The notes under the pieces: generated by a model
Database searches by the model: none
Told to the model about the DNA's origin: nothing
The model's input: only the letters and a program-made list of their open reading frames with translations
Origin: Simmondsia chinensis
Taxonomy: Eukaryota; Streptophyta; Magnoliopsida; Caryophyllales; Simmondsiaceae
Assembly: GCA_018398585.1 (NCBI GenBank)
Contig: JAGTTD010000001.1
Coordinates: forward strand, 36,037,938 to 36,101,937
DNA: 64,000 bases
Direction: 5' to 3'
Shown: positions 54,395-64,000 of the stretch, piece after piece
Layout of the letters: each line of letters opens with the position of its first letter
How positions within the stretch are numbered: position 1 is the first letter of the stretch
Made by a program: the position numbers and the translations under genes

Positions 54395-56655
54395 TTTTAG
54401 GAACAGTGTCCTAAAATCTAGATTTATTCTAGATATAATATTTTAATTAATAAATAAAATTAAAGTCCCAGTCATTTCCTAGTTAAATTTGTGTAAGTGA
54501 GCATTTATACTGCATGTGATTTTCTTTTGGGAGACATCCATGAGATGGGTGTAGTTCTCAGACTACAATTTACAAGTTTGTTCTAAGTGGTTTATGAGAC
54601 TAGGCCACAGATAGACTTGGAACAAATGGTATTGATTGTTGTTTAAAAGGCTCATAGTCGAAGACAAGTTTGGACCAATCGCATGCTAAGACTATAATGT
54701 GACCCTTTAGATAACTTGTCTTGGTCATGTGGATGGAGATCCAAAAGTGGTGGGTTGATGTGCTTAACAAGATTGACACACTAAGTTGGATCATATGGGT
54801 TACTTATTTTTAGACTACTATCGGAGATGAGTGATTCACGTTGTACTATTTGAATGACGACTCTAAATCATGAGGGTATTCTGGACTTGTACATGGAGCA
54901 TTAGTTACTTTGGTGTACTATAAGTAAGGTCTAAACGTATGTCTTAATTCCCACGGACACTGGGTAGCGGCATGAAGGGTGACAAGGATCAGGTATTCTA
55001 TATAGCCTCTTATGAGATGCCGATGTCCCCTTAGTTGATTCACAAATATTTAAACAGTTCAGAAACTGTGGCCAATGTATTCCAAGTGTTTGACATTTGG
55101 AATTTATACTATGAATATGTTCAAGTATAAATGAATTATTCAGTGAAGGGCGAGTCGGTAACTAATGGAGAATCATTGAGAATGATAATAGTAGTGGCTA
55201 TATTTATCCTTTGTCATTGACATCTGGAGGAGGGGTGGTTGTCATCAATGCAGTCTATTAGAGAGATATCGAATAAATGGTTTAAGTCTGGACTTTAATG
55301 AGATTTATTTAGTGGAATTAAATCTCGTTAAATGGTAATTAAATTATTTCATTAGATGATTAATTTAACCCATTTGGAGCTATATTTAAATTGTCCATGA
55401 GGTCCCAATGCAAGCCTCTATATTTTTTGCCATCAAAAAAATATTAAAGAATTTATAAAATGAATTATTTATCCATGAGGTGAGTAAATTAATTTTGCCA
55501 AATATTATTAATGAGATGAATAAAAATTAAAAATTATAAAATAAAATAATTTTGAAAATTAAATTTCATAAGATGAAGTTTTACATGTGGGAAACAAACC
55601 AAAACTAAAAAAAAAAAAAAAAATCAAAAATCACACAAAACACCTCGCACAACCCGTGATTCGTGTGATCACAAATGGGTCAACCAGCGCATGACACGTG
55701 TCATGCATTGGGAAGCTCTAAGGGGAGTTCCGCATGTCCTCGTGTTTGCTAATCAGGCCACGACATGTAGCACACAATGACGGGCCCATAAGGGCGCTTT
55801 GGCCTGGGATCGAAGCGATGCGTTTTTGAGCAGGTTTTTAATGATACGATGCGTTTTGATTTAAACTGGGGAATCCCACATTGATTTAATTGCTTGTTTT
55901 CGCTCCAATACACTCCTATAAATACAGGCACCTATTTCATTTGTTTGGTATTCAAAAGAAATTAAATTTTTGGGTTTTTGGAAATTGTTTCAGAGACCTA
56001 ATTGGAGAGAAAATTTTCCGTTAAAATTTTTCTTTCCCGAGTTTAATACTTTTCAGAGCCCACCCTCTGAGCAGTTTGGGGTCATTACATTGAAGATCGC
56101 GGGGTCTTAATTTTCTTGGTTTTCTTATTTTGGAGCAAATGCAGGTATGTTCTTCTTTTCTTCGCCTTTAGTTTTCACTTTTCTATTCTTTTACAGTATT
56201 CGTTATTATGCCTGTTTAAATTTATGTATTGTTATGAATGTATTATAGTAAAAGGCATGTCAATCTAAATTAAGCATTTAGATTTGTAGATTTAAATTAT
56301 GAATTTAAATCTATAAGATTTAAAATTAGGATTTTTAAGTCAACCCTAGGTTTAGAATTATGAATTCCAAACTCCTTCCGCTGCCTAAACTTTATAAAAT
56401 TAGGGAGAATTTTATTCATCCCAACAACCGGTATTAGGGCAAAGGGTGTGTAGAGAAAAACCTATTCCCGGGAACTCTCGCACGTGAGGTGTCACGAAGC
56501 GTGACTCCCTGACTGGGGGCTTAGATACAGAGAAGATTCTCCCACTTTAAGTGCTCTAATAGGTACCCCTTGTTGTGACCACGGTTGAAAACTTGTGAAC
56601 CGAAAGATCAGTATCAGAGTTTATTTTTCTAACAAAATTTATTTTTTTCCCAACA
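54395..56655 (+). repeat. copia III 3' LTR
   Basis: Runs TTTTAGGAACAGTG...TTTTTTTCCCAACA. It contains the palindrome GCATGACACGTGTCATGC (55689-55706) and a TATA box TATAAATA (55917-55924). Confidence 0.93.
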
Positions 56656-56660
56656 ATTCT

Positions 56661-57926
56661 CGAAAGAGTTTTGTGGACATGCTCAAACGTTAGTTAGAAA
56701 TTGTGGACCAAAGGGTTCAACAAGCCATGAAAGAGGCCTTGAAGAAACAACATGCTGAAACAAAACGCACTCTAGCAGCCCAGCGTGAAAACTTTGTCGC
56801 CATGAGAGCCATGGTCAATGATGTAGAGACCTTAATGAATGAAAGGTGACATACAAAAACTAACAGAGCCGGAGTTGAGATGAACTCAACCTTCTCTTCT
56901 AATGCCACCCTAATTGCTAAGGACATGGGATGACAGGTGGTAGTTAAGGTCGAGCCTATCTTAGTTGGGCAAGCTGAGGCTCATAATGGCTTAGTTCAAA
57001 CTGTTACCGAGGATATTAGGAAACCTAGGTCTATGCCTCCGCCGTCACTTCTAACTGGATTCCCACGTGATGCTCTCTCGAGCTCACGATTACCAGTTGC
57101 TCAGGCTGACCACATTGTCTCCGAGAGAATGAGAAACCCAAATGTGGCTAACCTAAGTGTTACACACTTGGAACCTTGACATAGGATTGATAATCTGCCA
57201 ATTGGGCTTGCAAGACCATCGAATCAGGGATTTTCTCTGGCTTTGAGAGATCTCAATGCCAAGGTGCAAATGTCACCTATCCTCGAGCCATGGGTGCATA
57301 ACCGTTCATACCGTCCTCATCTTGTATAGGTTGCATCGAGGCTCACTCAAGGCCTTGAAATAGGTGCAATAGGATAAGTATCAAATTCTCGGGACCAAGC
57401 TGTTCTTCCTAGGCCTCTTTATGCCCCTAAAACTTAGGGACAAGCTAACCACCCACATCCTCAAGATCAAAACTTCAGGATCTATCAAGCAAGGCATGCC
57501 ATATAACCCAAGGTTTTCTAGAACATACTTCTTGGGCAACCAAACACATGGAAAAAATGATCAAGGGGGTTACCCCTGGTATGGCAGGCATAATCATTCC
57601 CACACCTAATTGCAATGGGAGCTTAAGGGTATCATGCAGATCACCCTTCAGGCCCTCAACCATATAGGGTGCAATGGTAGGAGCATAATCATGTGCTAAA
57701 CCTACCCTCCCAAACCTATTGGGCTCCTTTTATCGAGCAGATGTATGGGCTAGGTTTTACGAGGATTAATAGACCATTGTATAGTAATCCATACCCTAAC
57801 CATACTTATAAGGATTACAAAATCCCTGAGTTTACCCTTTCCTCAAAAGAAGGAAGTCTGCTTGTTCTCGAGCATTTGGCAAGGTTCAGCTTCCAAAGCA
57901 AGGAAGCGGCCGTGTTTACATCCTAA
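56661..57926 (+). pseudogene. gag-like remnant of the old gypsy-like element
   Basis: Frame 3, from the copia III target duplication onward: MKEALKKQHAETKRTLAAQR, then 56937-57179 (RKPRSMPPPSLLTGFPRDAL) and 57693-57926, which has RINRPLYSNPYPNHTYKDYK followed by IPEFTLSSKEGSLLVLEHLA, RFSFQ. The Y.kP.P......f.iPeFt.FsGed...t.EH..RF pattern is the N-terminal flank of gag in large plant Ty3/gypsy elements of the non-chromovirus (Tat/Athila/Ogre) type. The lineage is inference. Stops and shifts in between. After 57926 about 250 bases show no call, and the middle of the element, including all of pol, is absent. Confidence 0.55.
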
Positions 57927-58179
57927 TTTCAATGGAGTTAGGATGACACCATTTTGGGTGAAGTGCCATGTGCTTGTGATGCAGGGTCCTACTCAAGGAG
58001 AATTAGACCTCTAGGTAATGAGATAAAAATGTCTGGAGCCCAACATCTTTTAGAGTTTATCACCCTCACAAGGGTATCAGCCACTTTAAGGCTTGAGATG
58101 GTTGAAGGGTAAAGGGAGCTTGAACTTAAGGGGCTGCCAAGAAGGCTATAAGATGGGTGGTTTTCAAGCTCGAGACAGT

Positions 58180-59553
58180 TGCTGGGAGAGAAATTTTATA
58201 TGCATGGGCACCAGGCTTAATTTAAGAGAACGTAGAGCATCTAGAAAAAACTTCAGCTAAATATACGGACATGGACTTCAAGAAATACGCTTGAGCAACA
58301 AATCAAGGGCGTGTTCACTGATCATTCATGTGCTTAAAGAGCTTAATTGCCTAACGTGAGAAGAAAATGTTACGAAAATAGGGGCCAGCTATTAGTTAGC
58401 TTTTTCTTTAAATAAACGACTCTATTATAGTTCAAAGTAGTACACACACTCATACGAAACTTCTCGAGTTTTTTTTTTGACAGCACACTTTTTTTTTTTT
58501 TTACCAAAGATTAACTTAGTCTAGTGTAATACTGATCTTGTTGTACTTGCTTCTTTAGTAATATAGTGCTTCGGACTTCAGGTCTGAACTCTTTGTTTTA
58601 ATTTGTTCCCAAAATAGACAAGTTAAGATTTGAGGCTTTAGTTTAATGCTTTAACAACCAAGGCATGACCTTGATTGTGTTTGTCATAACACTACTATGA
58701 CTGCTAAATAAGTCAGGTGAACTTAGGTCTGGGCCATTATTTAGGGCTTTGATGGCCAAGGCATGGCCTTAATTGTGTTGGGCCAAATCCTATGACCCAA
58801 ATATTGTTTATTCCTTCTAAATCTTGTCAGACCTTGACTCATTCGAGTTATTCTAAGTTAAGGGTGCCAGGCTTAAAAATCTATAGAATCGAGCTTGTAA
58901 GTGGACTGCTAAGCTCTTAGATTTGTCTTCACACCATTTCCTGACTCTTAAGTGTATAAGGAAAGATGTCTGTGGGCCGTACTCCATCACTATAACTGAC
59001 ACTTGAGTCAGACCATATCAGTTTAATTTTTTACCAAAAATATATATAAAAAAAATCCTTGAAAAAGTTATAAAGAGAGTCTTCTTAATTGAAGCATAAG
59101 CAGAACTCAAGAAATAACTGAAGTTAGATACACTAAAGTATCATAACCCTTTCTTCAAAAATGGTAAGTGGTTGAGGTCAAAGACATGCGGTCTGAATTT
59201 AGGCTCACTCCCTTGTCACGATGAGTCCCTTTTGCTCATTTGTTTACATTAGTATATACGGCAACCACATCACACTTAATAACAAACAAATATAGGTAAC
59301 ACGCCTTTTGGTGATCACAGTGAGAGGCTTAAAGTAAGACTTCATTATCTTCAACCACATTGTGGATTACTAGAACATTATCTTAGACCATTCTTTGATG
59401 GTCAGAACTACGAGGTCCAGTGCTCTTAAGCATGAGGAACTAGAAGGCTTAGCCTCGATTGGCTCCCCACTTAAGCATCTGCTTGAACACAACCCTACAT
59501 AATGAGAAATGAAACCAGCCAGAGCCGTGGTAATGAAAGTGGTGGTCATTGTA
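58180..59553 (+). repeat. arm 2 of the old gypsy-like element
   Basis: Direct-repeat partner of 40970-42741: the coding end near 58210-58390 (now full of stops), a candidate purine tract AAAATAGGGGCC near 58375, then LTR-like sequence (ATAAGTCAGGTGAACTTAGG at about 58710, GTGGATTACTAGAACATTAT near 59362). It ends at the insertion point of N2. Confidence 0.6.
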
Positions 59554-60260
59554 TGTTACAAACCGAAAATCCAAGACTTGGATTTAATTGTTGAATTGGC
59601 GGGAATCGGGATTTGTGTTAAAATTCTATTAAATCTGTTGAGCTGTTCTTCTGATCTGTGCTACTGGTATATTGACCTGCTACTGCTGCTATCTGTTAGC
59701 TGCTGCTGCTGGTACGTATTTGCTGCTGCGTTACTTGGCTGCTGCTGTTATTGATTAGTTTGATTACTTAAGTGTGGTGCATTGTTAGTATAAGTTTAAG
59801 AGTGAAAGTTGTAATCCTACTTGTCTACTGCTGATGCTGCTGCTGTGCTGAGTTATGCTCTGTTGCTGCTGGTGTTGTGCTGCTGCTGTTAGTTACTACT
59901 TGCTGCTGTTATTTTGTGTTGGTGCCAATAATAATGTTTTGAATATTAGTTAGTTCATTTTCTAGATAATTCTAGATACTCCTAGGTGGTTAGTGGAATA
60001 AGTCTAGATCCATTGCATTGGCTTGTATTAGATTGCTATAAATAGGAGATGAATGTAATGATCAAATCAATCAATGAAATATCTAAAATTCAATCTCATT
60101 TGAGATTAAAGTCTTCTTTCTCATCCCCTTTCCCTTCTTTCTCTCATGTAACTCTAAAACTCTACTCTCTCATCTTAATTTCCCTTCTTTCTCATCCCAA
60201 ACTCTCAATCTATCCAAATTTATCTTAGTTTATGTTCGAGGTTCGAGCCCGAGCGTAACA
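59554..60260 (+). repeat. N2 5' LTR
   Basis: TGTTACAAACC...GAGCGTAACA. TATA box TATAAATAG at 60037-60045. Two CTG-rich blocks (59684-59750 and 59826-59912) give spurious Leu/Cys-rich frames. Confidence 0.94.
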
Positions 60261-60261
60261 A

Positions 60262-60275
60262 TTGGTATCAGAGCC
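60262..60275 (+). other. N2 primer binding site
   Basis: TTGGTATCAGAGCC one base inside the 5' LTR, complementary to initiator tRNA-Met. Confidence 0.9.
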
Positions 60276-60832
60276 TCGATCCGATCGAATGCGTAATTAA
60301 AAAAAAATAAAAAATTTCAGAAATCAAATTAGTGTTGCTCAGATTGTGCAGATTTCAAACAATCAGATTGCACTGATCAAAGTGCAGATTTCAAATTCAA
60401 TTCAGATTTTTGTCAGCGGGGCGATTTCTGACAGTCTGACATGAAGGCGATTCTGACAAAGAGGCGAATTCTGAAGAGCGACATCAGGTGTTGATATGCG
60501 ATATTGTTCTTGAAGATTGTTGTGTTCCGTGTGTTTAAATAATCACTATAGATAGAAATCGAACCTATTTCGGATTCTCAGTCCGAATTAATCAAGAAAA
60601 CATCACTGTCAGAACTCGATCGAAGTTAGGGTTTGTCGAATTCGTTGTGCGCGAAATTCTGCAAGCTAGGGTTTGGAATCAGTGACGATTGTCGAACTGA
60701 TAGCAAGTGGTCGTTCATGCGTTCGAAGGAGCAAACTTCATTAAGCAATCGATCGTTGAAGATTTACGATTCTGCGAACTGTTCCGATTCAGATCAAAGC
60801 TGTTATTCATTGCAAATGTGGCTGATGAATCT
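60276..60832 (+). other. N2 leader
   Basis: About 560 bases between primer site and first likely start. A frame open from 60707 enters the coding region, but the nearest family-like Met is at 60833. Nothing else called. Confidence 0.45.
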
Positions 60833-61676
60833 ATGACACAATCGGAAGTTGGCGTAAATGTTACAATCAAACCTCAGTGTCCCCTTAATGATCAGCTCCG
60901 GGTGTTTTGTGCCAAAGTTGAGCAGAGGACTGCTGAGCTTAAGGAGCAGAAAATCGAGCATAACCACCAGCTTGATAGTATTCAACAAATGTTGAAGAAG
61001 CTGTTGGGTGAGGATGTGAACAAAGAAGATTGGGTGCAACAAATTGAGCCTTCTAGCCAGATTGTTCCACCAACAGAAGTAGTTCTACCGCAAGAGCTTG
61101 AGGATGAGCACAAAGAGGAAGCTGTAATAAAACGATTGTTGTTGAGGATGAATTTGACCACGACAATGCCGAAATTGATGAAAACAAGCTTGAAGAACCT
61201 AAGTTTGAACAAGACAATCCTTATGAAGACCCTTTGCTAGAGTTAGAGTATCTTGATGACGTGAAGCACAATATGACATGTATCCGGAATGGGGAGATGA
61301 TTTTCATTTCATGAAAATGTTAAAGAATGAAAAAAGCAAAATGAAGAAGAACCACCTCAACGACGCATTAAACGATTATTGGAAAGCAAAGACGATTACA
61401 AAAAAGAAGTTGACAAAGCCAAAATTAAAGCGCAAAGAAGGATCTCAAATTGCTAAGGTAAATGTTAGTCCTCAAGTTCATCTTCCATCAAATGAGGATA
61501 GGCATCAAAATCAAATGTCAGAGGTGGAATTAATTGTCAGATCTCATGAACATACAGATCAGCAAGTTACAGATGTGAAGTTGGATGCTGCTACACTCGT
61601 TTCTACAGATCCGGACACTAACGCTTTGCTTTGTAGTGAGATTTGTCAACAAATGGATGCAGGGTGGTGGCCTTAA
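60833..61676 (+). pseudogene. N2 unknown protein, N-terminal half
   Basis: Starts MTQSEVGVNVTIKPQCPLND, followed by a helical segment (KEQKIEHNHQLDSIQQMLKK). It then shifts frame into the acidic stretch NKLEEPKFEQDNPYEDPLLE and again into MYPEWGDDFHFMKMLKNEKS, KMKKNHLNDALNDYWKAKTI. The order matches N1 (helical, acidic, then HLNDAL...W..K.ITK). Two frameshifts, so not translatable as one chain here. No known domain. Confidence 0.6.
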
Positions 61677-62000
61677 GATCGAATTCCAGAAGTGGAGCAA
61701 AAATCTGAGAAATCTGAAAATTATTGTGCTGAATGGTGCTTACAATTGGAAGCTGTTGTTTAGCAAACTCAGAGAGTTGATTTGAATGCTCAAGTTCACA
61801 AATTTGTCTCTTCTAAGGATATTAAGCTGAAAAAGTGGGAAGTCATTGCTGCAAAGCACGTAAACTCAGCAAGAAATCAGGGTCCAGAAGCTGAAATGCA
61901 TTGTCGGCATGCCGATCGGCAAGTTCGGCATGGTTTATTTCTTTTCTGGAAAAGAGATTTGATTAATATGAACCCTATCATGAAGCTATGCTATTGGGAG
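61677..62000 (+). pseudogene. N2 unknown protein, C-terminal module
   Basis: In the register of 61278-61676 after a TAA: EVIAAKHVNSARNQGPEAEM, HCRHADRQVRHGLFLFWK. This is the module present twice in N1; N2 retains one. At DNA level 61904-61931 is identical over 28 nt to the N1 copy (reverse complement of 4662-4689). The frame continues open to 62414 only by running through the 3' non-coding region into the LTR. Confidence 0.6.
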
Positions 62001-62200
62001 GACATTTGTGAGTTGTTCATCAAGTTGTACTGTCGTAAAAAATTCTCATCAGTTGCATTTCAAAGTTCATACAGCCACAACTTAATGATCCAAGATTCAG
62101 AATTCATCACCTACTCAAGCTGCAATTTCAGCAATCTTTCAGCCTTAATAAGTGATGTTAAGTCCAACTCTCTTTCATTCTTGAGGACAAGAATGTTTTC

Positions 62201-62213
62201 AAGGGGAAGGGAA
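62201..62213 (+). other. N2 polypurine tract
   Basis: AAGGGGAAGGGAA directly before the 3' LTR. Upstream, TTGAGGACAAGAATG is the same motif that precedes the tract in N1 and resembles the end of plant gypsy pol genes. Confidence 0.88.
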
Positions 62214-62921
62214 TGTCACAAACCGAAAATCCGAGACTTGGATTTAATTGTTGAATCGGCGGGAATGGGGATTGGTGTTAAAATTCTTTTAAATTTGTTG
62301 AGCTATTCTTCTGATCTGTGCTGCTGGTATATTGACCTGCTACTGCTGCTATCTGTTAGCTGCTGTTGCTGGTATCGATCTGCTGCTGCGTTACTTGGCT
62401 GTTGGTGTTATTGATTAGTTGGATTACTTAAGTGTGGTGCATTGTTAGTATAAGTTTAAGAGTGAAAGTTGTAATCCTACTTGTCTACTGCTGATGCTGT
62501 TGCTGTGCTGAGTTGTGCTCTGTTGCTGCTGGTGTTGTGCTGCTGCTGTTAGTTACTACTTGCTGCTGTTATTTTGTGTTGGCGCCAATAATAAAGTTTT
62601 GAATATTAGTTAGTTCATTTTTTAGATAATTCTAGATACTCCTAGGTTGGTTAGTGGAATAAGTCAAGATCCATTGCATTGGCTTATATTAGATTGCTAT
62701 AAATAGGAGATGAATGTAATGATCAAATCAATCAATGAAATATCTGAAATTCAATCTTATTTGAGATTAAAGTCCTCTTTCTCATCCCCTTTCCCTTCTT
62801 TCTCTCATCTAACTCTAAAACTCTGCTCTCTCATCTTAATTTCCCTTCTTTTTCATCCCAAACTCTCAATCTATCCAAATTTATATTAGTTTACGTTCGA
62901 GGTTCGAGCCTGAGTGCAACA
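62214..62921 (+). repeat. N2 3' LTR
   Basis: TGTCACAAACC...GAGTGCAACA, 708 bp, partner of 59554-60260. Followed by the target duplication TTGTA. Confidence 0.94.
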
Positions 62922-63087
62922 TTGTAATATCCGATCTAATTAAATTGGGCTAGATATCATAATATAATTAAAACTTGCTATTATTTTGATTTTGGTTATA
63001 AATAAATTAGTGGATTAATTGTCAGAAAGTGGACCATTAGTAATACTGGAGTAATTAGAACGTATATGGGAATATGTATATTTATAT

Positions 63088-63120
63088 ATGTGTGTGTGTG
63101 TGTGTGTGGGCGGGGGGGGG
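63088..63120 (+). repeat. TG microsatellite and G run
   Basis: ATATATGTGTGTGTGTGTGT continues into GGGCGGGGGGGGG. Alternating TG followed by a run of nine G. Confidence 0.9.
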
Positions 63121-63629
63121 TTGGTTATAAACCCTCCAAAACACCTTCTCTGAACTGCTCCTCTCTCCCCCCCACATCTCTCCTTTTTCCTTATTTTCTT
63201 TCATCTCTCTTCTCGACCCTAAGTTTTGATTCCGCTCTTGATATGTTCAGAAGCAAATTCACAATACGAGTCCGATTTTTGGATTAGAAGATAGTGAATG
63301 TATGTACACCACTTTCCCTACTTGTTTGTGAATTATGGAAAACTGCTTTGCACGATTTGATGTAGGAGACTTATATTTTGAACGGTTGATTAGTTTGCTA
63401 AAGTAGGTTGGCGTATATGTGCTTTATTTATTGCATGATTTCTACTCTTATGATTTGAATGATATTGATTTATACGCAAATTTGATGTTTCAATATGTGA
63501 ATTTTTGAAGGAATTTGTACTTGTGATAATGTGAAAGAAATTATTATAAACTCGGGATTTGAATTGAAAAGACTTTGTGGGAAGAACTCATAGATAACTG
63601 CATGACCCTTAGAAGTCTATCAACGAAAG

Positions 63630-63800
63630 AATGCGAAATATGTGAAAGTCGATCTGTGACCTTGTCGTGGGAATAATACGTGCACATAGTCTCCGATTGT
63701 TCTGTCAGTTCTATCGACTTAGAATCGATTCGAATGTGAAAAATGTGAATGTCGATCTATGACCTTGTCGCGGGAATAATACTGGTCGTAGTCTTCAATT
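63630..63800 (+). repeat. ~103-bp direct repeat, two copies
   Basis: TGTGAAAGTCGATCTGTGAC (63641) and TGTGAATGTCGATCTATGAC (63744), each followed by CTTGTCG(T/C)GGGAATAATAC. A tandem duplication inside the LTR-like sequence. Confidence 0.75.
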
Positions 63801-64000
63801 GATCTATGAGTTTTACCAGGAGTTCTTGTGAAATATATTAAAGTATAAAGTGGTGACTTGTGCTTCTTAAAACATGAAATTTTGAAGATAAATTCTGTTT
63901 TAAATAATATGCCTGATTTGGGTAGGGTCTATGGTGTACTTGCTGAGCGTATTATTTGCTCACCCAATTCCTTTACTTTCCAGATTAGTGACTCATGTCA

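Larger units (their letters stand above)
42747..56655 (+). mobile_element. Ty1/copia element III, interrupted by chromovirus D
   Basis: LTRs are 42747-45008 (2262 bp) and 54395-56655 (2261 bp), with the perfect target duplication ATTCT at 42742-42746 and 56656-56660. LTR starts have decayed (TATTAGG and TTTTAGG for TGTTAGG). The primer site is degenerate (ATTGGTGTTAGCCAGC). Its gag is better kept than in copia I and II, but integrase is essentially absent. It inserted between the two old gypsy-like arms. Confidence 0.93.
59554..62921 (+). mobile_element. non-autonomous LTR retrotransposon N2 (3.4 kb)
   Basis: LTRs of 707 and 708 bp, with the perfect target duplication TTGTA (59549-59553 and 62922-62926), a tRNA-Met primer site and a polypurine tract. 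The 1.95-kb interior encodes only the unknown protein shared with N1. The LTRs differ from those of N1 except for the CT-rich segment (CTCATCCCCTTTCCCTTCTT) before the LTR end. Near-identical LTRs make it one of the younger insertions. Confidence 0.95.
62927..64000. other. LTR-like sequence cut by the window edge
   Basis: If N2 is removed, arm 2 is followed by TGTAATATCCGATC..., a typical start of long LTRs of plant Tekay/Del gypsy elements. The far end (GCTGAGCG, then TTTGCTCACCCAATTCC) also fits such LTRs. Inside are a TG microsatellite, a G9 run and a ~103-bp direct repeat. No partner LTR or primer site is visible, so the call is tentative. The 73-codon frame at 63066 spans the microsatellite and is not a gene. 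Confidence 0.35.

Noticed and set aside
59509..59754. Leu/Cys-rich frame (also the end of 61782-62414)
   Set aside because: Produced by the CTG-rich repeats of the N2 LTR; both copies lie in LTRs.
63066..63287. 73-codon frame with CVCVCGRGGVGY
   Set aside because: Translation of the TG microsatellite and G run.

Overview
The window is AT-rich plant (angiosperm, most likely eudicot) repeat DNA. I found no intact host gene, tRNA or rRNA. Almost all of it is transposable elements nested in one another. Most boundaries were placed from long terminal repeats (LTRs) beginning TG and ending CA, a tRNA-Met-type primer site (TTGGTATCAGAGC), a polypurine tract, and 5-bp target duplications read on both sides.

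Locus 1 (1-22054). A decayed DNA transposon carries a DUF1985-type protein remnant (the domain usually found beside Ulp1/C48 proteases in plant transposons) on the minus strand. It lies between two oppositely oriented arrays of an ~82-bp unit built on the 17-bp dyad TCATACACCGTGTATGA: left arm 545-1840, right arm 7636-8996 plus 20169-21290. The DUF1985 frame is split by a non-autonomous LTR element (2650-7166) carrying an unrecognised long reading frame. The right arm is split by Ty3/gypsy chromovirus B (8997-20168), whose LTR is in turn split by its relative A (9048-14852).

Locus 2 (22055-40170). Copia element I (22084-35764, 2.2-kb LTRs, plus strand, TSD TAAAT) sits inside the LTR of a truncated, oppositely oriented relative, copia II (22055-22083 and 35765-about 40170). 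Chromovirus C (28374-33975) sits in the 3' LTR of copia I.

Locus 3 (40171-64000). Two diverged direct arms (about 40970-42741 and 58180-59553) with a gag-like remnant between them are the skeleton of an old large gypsy-like element. Arm 1 holds a 417-bp hAT-type MITE. Copia III (42747-56655, TSD ATTCT) lies between the arms and is itself split by chromovirus D (48872-54066, TSD GACTA). A second non-autonomous LTR element (59554-62921, TSD TTGTA) ends arm 2. The last kilobase resembles an LTR cut by the window edge.

The four chromoviruses (5.2-5.8 kb, LTRs 290-400 bp, gag-PR-RT-RNaseH-IN with a C-terminal chromodomain-like segment in the better copies, all on the minus strand) look Reina-like and are all broken. 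D is the best preserved: one frame with five in-frame stops. The three copia copies share a reverse-transcriptase deletion and the same change in the YVDD motif (YVN), so they look like a mobilised, non-autonomous family. The best candidates for undescribed biology are: (1) a tandem array of hairpins with compensatory substitutions in the copia leader; (2) the arm-antiarm-arm 82-bp arrays flanking the DUF1985 element; (3) the same unknown protein, with a 28-nt identical palindromic segment, carried by two non-autonomous elements with different LTRs; (4) a symmetric 18-bp G-box palindrome in the copia LTR promoter.
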